From contig CAZYJD010000063.1 of assembly GCA_964647785.1 (NCBI GenBank), positions 1 through 12,031 of the forward strand: a DNA stretch of 12,031 bases. Direction: 5' to 3'. The notes below the pieces were generated by a model. It made no database searches and was not told the origin of the DNA. It saw only the letters and a list, made by a program, of their open reading frames with translations. Origin of the DNA: CAZYJD01 sp964647785. GTDB taxonomy: Bacteria; Bacteroidota; Bacteroidia; NS11-12g; UBA9320. The translations under genes were made by a program, and so were the position numbers. How positions within the stretch are numbered: position 1 is the first letter of the stretch; each line of letters begins with the position of its first letter. Shown in pieces: positions 8,255-12,031 of this stretch.

Positions 8255-9499
8255 ATGGAACATGTTCTGATACAAGACGACACCATTGTAACCGGCTTGC
8301 TTCTTGCCTCGGTGGGTTTGGTTTTCTACACCTCTCAACTGAGCAATAAGTTTTGGAAACAATTTTACACGATTTTCCCTCCCTTGCTGATGTGTTATCT
8401 CATTCCAGCACTTTTTAATAGTTTCAATGTTATTTCAAGTGAAGTATCGGGTACTTATGGTTTTGCAAAGGACTATACCCTTCCTGCAGCCCTTGTTCTG
8501 ATGACCTTAAGCATCGATCTCAAAGGAATTTTAAATCTGGGTCCTAAAAGTTTAATCATGTTTCTCACAGGCACTTTGGGGGTGATCATCGGAGGTCCAT
8601 TGGCCATTGCCCTATTTCAGTTCATTTCGCCCGACACGGTTGGCGGTGAAGGTGCTGATGCTGTGTGGAGAGGAATGAGCACCCTCGCAGGTAGTTGGAT
8701 TGGCGGAGGAGCCAATCAGGCTGCGATGCTGGAAATTTATGGTTTCAACCAAGAGAAATACGGCGCTATGGTGCTGGTAGATATCGTGGTGGCCAATATC
8801 TGGATGGCATTTTTACTTTTTGGAGTTGGGAAAACCGAAGCCATCGATCGATGGTTGAAAGCAGATTCGAGCGCCATCGATGAACTTAAAAAGAAGGTTG
8901 AGGCCTACCAGCAGAAAATTGCACGCACCCCTTCATTGGCCGATTATATGATGATTTTGGGCCTAGCATTTGCGGCGGTATCCCTTTCACATTATGGAGG
9001 AAAAAATATGACCGCCTGGATGGATCAAATGCCTTCCATGGCAGAATCAGTTCTAAACAGCAAATTCTTTTGGGTGGTTGTTTTCTCAACCACCATCGGA
9101 CTTTTGCTGAGTTTTAGCCCGGCGCGAAAACTCGAAGGGGCCGGTGCGTCAAAAAGTGGCAGTGTGTTCATCTACTTTCTGGTGGCCACCATTGGAATGA
9201 AGATGGACATCTTTGAGATTGTGAAATACCCAGGACTATTTTTCGTCGGATTGAGCTGGATGGCCATCCATGTAGGTTTGTTGTTTTTGGTTGCCCGAAT
9301 CATCAGAGCGCCTTTCTTTTTTCTGGCCGTTGGAAGCAAAGCAAATATCGGAGGGGCTGCTTCCGCTCCTGTTGTCGCTGCGGCATTCCACCCATCGCTG
9401 GCACCCGTTGGTGTACTACTGGCAGTACTTGGCTATGCACTGGGAACTTACGGCGCCATTGTATGCACCGAAATTATGCGTTGGGTAAGCAGTTTTTAA
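8255..9499 (+). CDS. DUF819 family polytopic inner-membrane protein
   Basis: A 414-residue integral membrane protein of the DUF819 (YjcL-like) family, a presumed transporter with unknown substrate. Hydrophobic segments lie roughly at 11-27, 38-54, 76-90, 98-124, 141-160, 169-191, 229-245, 269-286, 302-316, 326-348, 353-378 and 383-405. Two Gly-rich signatures are spaced one per half: GSWIGGGANQAAM (146-158) and GSKANIGGAASAP (360-372). A second pair also matches between halves: LMTLSIDLKGIL (82-93) and VATIGMKMDIFEI (310-322). This suggests two homologous halves. A charged stretch at 190-228 (KKKVEAYQQKIAR) forms the central cytoplasmic loop. The length is normal for the family. The ATG follows a -7 box by 4 bases, and the barrel gene ends 32 bases upstream on the same strand. 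It converges with fabD, separated by 22 bases. Confidence 0.9.
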   Translation: MEHVLIQDDTIVTGLLLASVGLVFYTSQLSNKFWKQFYTIFPPLLMCYLIPALFNSFNVISSEVSGTYGFAKDYTLPAALVLMTLSIDLKGILNLGPKSLIMFLTGTLGVIIGGPLAIALFQFISPDTVGGEGADAVWRGMSTLAGSWIGGGANQAAMLEIYGFNQEKYGAMVLVDIVVANIWMAFLLFGVGKTEAIDRWLKADSSAIDELKKKVEAYQQKIARTPSLADYMMILGLAFAAVSLSHYGGKNMTAWMDQMPSMAESVLNSKFFWVVVFSTTIGLLLSFSPARKLEGAGASKSGSVFIYFLVATIGMKMDIFEIVKYPGLFFVGLSWMAIHVGLLFLVARIIRAPFFFLAVGSKANIGGAASAPVVAAAFHPSLAPVGVLLAVLGYALGTYGAIVCTEIMRWVSSF

Positions 9500-9507
9500 T
9501 CCCTAAA

Positions 9508-9534
9508 AGGTCTGTGAATGATCAAATCAGACCT
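9508..9534 (-). terminator. Hairpin at the convergent DUF819/fabD junction, likely fabD terminator
   Basis: AGGTCTG (9508-9514) and CAGACCT (9528-9534) form a perfect 7-base stem with a 13-base loop. Read on the minus strand, the stem is followed by a short T run (TTTT, complement of 9508-9505), as expected for intrinsic termination of fabD. On the plus strand no T run follows, so it would serve DUF819 poorly. The stem starts inside the last codons of fabD and the loop contains its stop codon (9522-9524). Confidence 0.45.
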
Positions 9535-10400
9535 GAAACCTCTGAGTCTCTCGAAATCTTTTTTACAAGGCCTTGTAATACTTTACCCGGTCCACATTCT
9601 ACAAAAGAAGTTGCTCCATCTGCCACCATTTGCTGCACACTTTGGGTCCAGCGAACAGGTGAAGTGAGTTGGGCAATCAGGTTTTTGCGAATGCTTTCCG
9701 GATCACTTACCGCTCTGGCGTTCACATTTTGATAAACAGGACAAATGGGCGTGTTGAATGGGGTGTCTGCTATTGCTGCAGCAAGTTCTTCCCTGGCAGG
9801 CTCCATCAGCGGGCTGTGGAAGGCTCCTCCAACGGGTAAAACCAAAGCTCTCTTGGCTCCGGCTTCCTTCATTTTTTCACAGGCCTCATCAATCGCAGCC
9901 AAATCCCCGGAAATAACCAATTGTCCCGGACAATTATAGTTTGCGGCAACCACCCTGCCCGATTGAATGCCGGCACAGATTGTTTCTACCTTTTCATCTT
10001 CCAGTGCAAGTACCGCTGCCATTGTACCCGGATTCATCTCACAGGCCTTTTGCATGGCCATTGCTCTATGATACACCAGCCTGAGGGCGTCTTCAAACTC
10101 CAGTGTTCCATTGGCCACCAAAGCAGAAAACTCACCCAATGAATGACCGGCAACCATTTCGGGCTGTAAATCACTCTGCGTCCTGTACAAAGCCACTGAA
10201 TGTAGAAAAACAGCAGGTTGAGTTACGCGTGTTTCTCTTAAATCTTCATCTGTTCCCTCAAACATGATATCTGAGAGACGAAATCCAAGGATGTCATTGG
10301 CCAGCTCAAACATCTCTTTTGCAGCAGGATGACCTTCATACAGTTCTCTACCCATCCCTGGGAATTGTGAACCTTGTCCGGGAAAAACGATTGCCTTCAT
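9522..10400 (-). CDS. fabD: Malonyl-CoA:acyl carrier protein transacylase FabD
   Basis: This 292-residue cytoplasmic enzyme moves the malonyl group from malonyl-CoA to acyl carrier protein, supplying the extender unit for type II fatty acid synthesis. The whole family pattern is present: FPGQGSQ at 6-12, the nucleophile elbow GHSLGE at 85-90 with Ser87, the carboxylate-binding Arg112 in YHRAMAMQ, the catalytic His195 in GGAFHSPLM, and Gln244 in AQLTSPVRW, matching the conserved Gln of E. coli FabD. ANYNCPGQLVISG (153-165) is the usual ferredoxin-like subdomain strand. Length is typical, so the gene is intact. It stands alone here rather than in a fab cluster. The start is set by MKAIVFPGQG, where family members begin. 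No Shine-Dalgarno sequence precedes it; TACCTTCG (10423-10416) is one mismatch from the -7 consensus but lacks a -33 partner. Confidence 0.97.
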   Translation of the reverse strand: MKAIVFPGQGSQFPGMGRELYEGHPAAKEMFELANDILGFRLSDIMFEGTDEDLRETRVTQPAVFLHSVALYRTQSDLQPEMVAGHSLGEFSALVANGTLEFEDALRLVYHRAMAMQKACEMNPGTMAAVLALEDEKVETICAGIQSGRVVAANYNCPGQLVISGDLAAIDEACEKMKEAGAKRALVLPVGGAFHSPLMEPAREELAAAIADTPFNTPICPVYQNVNARAVSDPESIRKNLIAQLTSPVRWTQSVQQMVADGATSFVECGPGKVLQGLVKKISRDSEVSGLI

Positions 10401-10534
10401 GTGTTGATTTTGCAGCGAAGGTATTCATTTGTCTCATTTTGTTTTCCCTTTGAATTCCACATCTTCAGGTCAGCCCAGCGTTAAATTGGAAGACAAAGGC
10501 AATACGGGCATGTGTTTTGAGTTTTCCTAGTAAA

Positions 10535-10541
10535 AGAGGAG
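10535..10541 (+). promoter_or_regulatory. Strong Shine-Dalgarno sequence of the transglutaminase-like gene
   Basis: AGAGGAG, 3 bases before the ATG at 10545, is complementary to the anti-Shine-Dalgarno sequence and confirms the start. It is notable because the other genes here have weak or no ribosome binding sites, as is usual in Bacteroidota. Confidence 0.5.
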
Positions 10542-10544
10542 ATC

Positions 10545-11720
10545 ATGAAATCCCTGTTCAGAGCAATACCTATCATTTTGTTGATGTTTGCCATCAAGAA
10601 TCAGCACTCAGAAGCGGGTACCGACCGCTACAGAAGCGTGCACTTTTATGGTCATGATCTGGGTTTCTTTTATCACCCTGTGATGGATGAAATACACCTG
10701 GCATCCCTGGAAAAGCAGGATATCCGTCTGCAATTGGAAAGAATGCGTGGCCATCAATTAAATCTCCTTGCACAACGGATTTCATTTAGTTCTGAACAGT
10801 TTGAGCTCGATGATATCGGCAAGCTCATGCTGGTTAAAAAATTAAGTCGCCAATGGCTTCGACATCAAAGCATGAATGAACAAGTGTTGCTTGAATACGC
10901 AATATTGCGCGAACTGCACTTCGACGTTCTCTTGAGCCGCACAGACGAGCGCCTCAACTGTTTTGGAAGAATTGATTTCACACCCAGGAGATATGTTTAC
11001 ATTTATTACAACGGTCGTAAATACACCCACCTAAACTTTGAAGATGCGCCCAATGGCTTGCACCATCAAATCTTGAATGATCAGGAACATGACCTCCGGG
11101 TGATTCGGGCAAAACGCCATCAACTGCCTGCGGTAAATGCAAGAAAAACTGAAAAATCGCTTGAATTCAATTGGTTAGGCGACACACTGCTGATTCCTTT
11201 CACGCTGAACCAATCTCTCATCGAATACATGTATGATTTACCTGATATGCCCATAGGTCAATCATTCGTCCGGAACACCCTTTCAGCAGAAGTTAAAAGC
11301 AGTCTCTATCCACAATTGCGCTTGCACATGCGCGAAATGAACCGCATTAACCAACTGCGCTTTTTACTGGCCTTTGTACAACAAAGTATTCCCTACGGGA
11401 GCGACCTTGAAAAATACGGAACCGATTATTTCTACTATCCTGAACAAAGCCTGAATGCAGCAAATGCGGATTGCGAGGATAAAGCATTTCTGTTGGCCAC
11501 ACTGGCCTATGACCTGCTGGGCATGCACTCGGTGGCCCTGCATTTCAAGAAAGATGAACACTTAGGACTGGCTTTTCATATCCCTGGTTTTCACGGCGGT
11601 CAAACATTCAATTATGAGGGCAAGAATTACGTCCCCTGTGAACCCACTTCCAGTCGCCCGTTGCTTGCTTACAGCGCATATGACCTTAGCCGGATCGGAG
11701 GAATCGTGGAGCTGATATAG
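10545..11720 (+). CDS. Secreted transglutaminase-like cysteine peptidase-fold protein
   Basis: A 391-residue exported protein. Residues 1-24 look like a signal peptide (basic start, hydrophobic 7-17, SEA-G), which would place it in the periplasm or outside. Residues 25-260 are an N-terminal region I do not recognise, with an amphipathic Gln/Arg/Leu-rich helix (55-80) and beta strands around 145-165. The C-terminal part (265-390) has the transglutaminase core: IPYGSDLEKYG (282-292), YYPEQSL (297-303), then ADCEDKAFLLATL (308-320) with Cys310 as likely nucleophile, GLAFHIPGF (341-349) with His345, and YVPCEPTSS (362-370), where Glu366 sits in the position usually held by the catalytic Asp. Such folds act as peptidases, amidases or crosslinkers; the reaction and substrate cannot be told. 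It is divergent from fabD with a 144-base gap, and no clear -7 box was found there. The next 311 bases hold only repeats. Confidence 0.72.
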   Translation: MKSLFRAIPIILLMFAIKNQHSEAGTDRYRSVHFYGHDLGFFYHPVMDEIHLASLEKQDIRLQLERMRGHQLNLLAQRISFSSEQFELDDIGKLMLVKKLSRQWLRHQSMNEQVLLEYAILRELHFDVLLSRTDERLNCFGRIDFTPRRYVYIYYNGRKYTHLNFEDAPNGLHHQILNDQEHDLRVIRAKRHQLPAVNARKTEKSLEFNWLGDTLLIPFTLNQSLIEYMYDLPDMPIGQSFVRNTLSAEVKSSLYPQLRLHMREMNRINQLRFLLAFVQQSIPYGSDLEKYGTDYFYYPEQSLNAANADCEDKAFLLATLAYDLLGMHSVALHFKKDEHLGLAFHIPGFHGGQTFNYEGKNYVPCEPTSSRPLLAYSAYDLSRIGGIVELI

Positions 11721-11732
11721 AGGTGAGGGCTT

Positions 11733-11796
11733 AGAGCTCAGAGCACAGGGCTCAGTCCCGATGGCTATCGGGAGCAGAGCGCAGGGCACAGAGCGC
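11733..11796. repeat. Two 7-base tandem arrays (AGAGCNC) flanking a hairpin
   Basis: The left array 11733-11753 reads AGAGCTC, AGAGCAC, AGGGCTC. The right array 11776-11796 reads AGAGCGC, AGGGCAC, AGAGCGC. Both keep the pattern AGRGCNC at an exact 7-base period. Between them lies the near-palindrome TCCCGATGGCTATCGGGA (11756-11773), 8 bases paired on each side apart from one central mismatch. It looks as if the hairpin was inserted into, or bridges, one six-copy array. Confidence 0.75.
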
Positions 11797-11806
11797 AGAT
11801 ATTCTG

Positions 11807-11842
11807 GGTTTATAAGGTTTAAAGCGTTTAGAAGGTTTAGAC
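11807..11842. repeat. 9-base tandem array, four copies (GGTTTAGAA-like)
   Basis: The copies are GGTTTATAA, GGTTTAAAG, CGTTTAGAA and GGTTTAGAC, in exact 9-base register. The same unit returns 120 bases further on (11927-11953), again following an AG/C-rich CACAGAT-like stretch. Confidence 0.75.
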
Positions 11843-11849
11843 TTTCCGT

Positions 11850-11863
11850 CCCGCCACCGCGGG
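11850..11863. repeat. GC-rich hairpin CCCGC-CACC-GCGGG
   Basis: A perfect 5-base GC stem (11850-11854 with 11859-11863) around the tetraloop CACC. It separates the first 9-base array from the 8-base array. No T run follows on the plus strand, so a terminator role for the upstream gene is unlikely. Confidence 0.5.
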
Positions 11864-11870
11864 TATGATT

Positions 11871-11897
11871 TCTAAGAATCTAACAGTCTAGCAATCT
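11871..11897. repeat. 8-base tandem array (TCTAANAN), three copies plus partial
   Basis: The copies are TCTAAGAA, TCTAACAG, TCTAGCAA and then TCT, in exact 8-base register. TCTAA is the reverse complement of the TTAGA core of the 9-base arrays on either side, so an RNA from this region could pair with itself. Confidence 0.65.
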
Positions 11898-11926
11898 CCT
11901 TGGGGCGCAGAAGCACAGATGTTCCC

Positions 11927-11953
11927 GGTTTAGAAGGTTTAGAGGGTTTAAGA
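11927..11953. repeat. 9-base tandem array, three copies (GGTTTAGAA-like)
   Basis: The copies are GGTTTAGAA, GGTTTAGAG and GGTTTAAGA, followed by the decayed AGTTAAG. The array starts exactly 120 bases after the start of the first 9-base array, with the same kind of leader, so the two may be copies of one larger unit. Confidence 0.7.
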
Positions 11954-11965
11954 AGTTAAGCCCCA

Positions 11966-11997
11966 CCTAACTGCCCAACTCCCTCCCGTCCTCCCGC
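11966..11997. repeat. 8-base C-rich tandem array, four units
   Basis: The units are CCTAACTG, CCCAACTC, CCTCCCGT and CCTCCCGC in exact 8-base register, as two related pairs. The strand is strongly pyrimidine-rich. Confidence 0.55.
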
Positions 11998-12004
11998 TTT
12001 TCAC

Positions 12005-12031
12005 CACAAAGTACACGAAGTTTGGCACGAA
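12005..12031. repeat. CACRAAG repeat cut by the window edge
   Basis: CACAAAG (12005-12011), CACGAAG (12014-12020) and CACGAA (12026-12031, cut off) recur at intervals of 9 and then 12 bases. Further copies may lie beyond the window. Confidence 0.45.

Larger units (their letters stand above)
11721..12031. other. Gene-free stretch built of degenerate short tandem arrays and hairpins
   Basis: This 311-base end of the window has no credible reading frame. It is nearly filled by short tandem arrays with units of 7, 8 or 9 bases, plus two hairpins, listed one by one below. The sections differ sharply in composition (AG/C-rich, T/A-rich, C-rich). The last array runs off the window edge, so the full extent is unknown. 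No intrinsic terminator for the upstream gene is obvious. Confidence 0.8.

Noticed and set aside
10401..10544. A promoter for the transglutaminase-like gene at TAAATTGG (10482-10489)
   Set aside because: One mismatch from TAnnTTTG, but the nearest TTTG (10449-10452) is 29 bases away, too far for a -33/-7 pair.
11756..11773. Intrinsic terminator for the transglutaminase-like gene
   Set aside because: The stem is good and lies 35 bases behind the stop codon, but no T run follows it.
11721..12031. CRISPR array
   Set aside because: Units are 7-9 bases and degenerate, with no 24-40 base direct repeats separated by unique spacers, and there are no cas genes.

Overview
The window looks like chromosomal DNA of a free-living Bacteroidota (possibly Flavobacteriales-like, a weak guess). 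Three things point there. Two secreted proteins end in type IX secretion (T9SS) C-terminal sorting domains. One gene encodes a DUF6089-like outer-membrane barrel with the family's Arg-Asn-Leu core. One start codon sits directly behind a perfect Bacteroidota -7 box (TAnnTTTG). Most genes lack a good Shine-Dalgarno sequence, as is usual in that phylum.

Layout. Positions 1-122 are an AT-rich gap with no gene. A minus-strand cluster covers 7203 down to 123: a secreted GH13 alpha-amylase with a T9SS tail, then a 776-residue surface protein whose ATG overlaps the amylase stop (ATGA) and which also has a T9SS tail, then after 35 bases a 790-residue beta-rich adhesin-like protein without a recognisable T9SS tail. 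The 149-base divergent gap 7204-7352 carries two inverted repeats that could be operators. On the plus strand follow an outer-membrane beta-barrel protein (7353-8222) and a DUF819 polytopic membrane protein (8255-9499) that probably has its own leaderless promoter. fabD (malonyl-CoA:ACP transacylase) converges on it from the minus strand (10400-9522), with a hairpin at the junction. After a 144-base divergent gap comes a secreted transglutaminase-like protein (10545-11720) with an unusually strong ribosome binding site. The last 311 bases hold no gene but are a mosaic of short degenerate tandem arrays (units of 7, 8 and 9 bases) mixed with two hairpins.

How the genes fit together. The minus-strand cluster is best read as a small exported starch or alpha-glucan module: an extracellular amylase co-translated with a large surface protein whose N-terminus may be a carbohydrate-binding-like fold. 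No SusC/SusD pair is present. The plus-strand genes and fabD look like unrelated housekeeping or envelope genes. I saw no phage, transposase, CRISPR, tRNA or rRNA. I do not see a clear new multi-gene system; the most unusual structure is the microrepeat mosaic at the right end.
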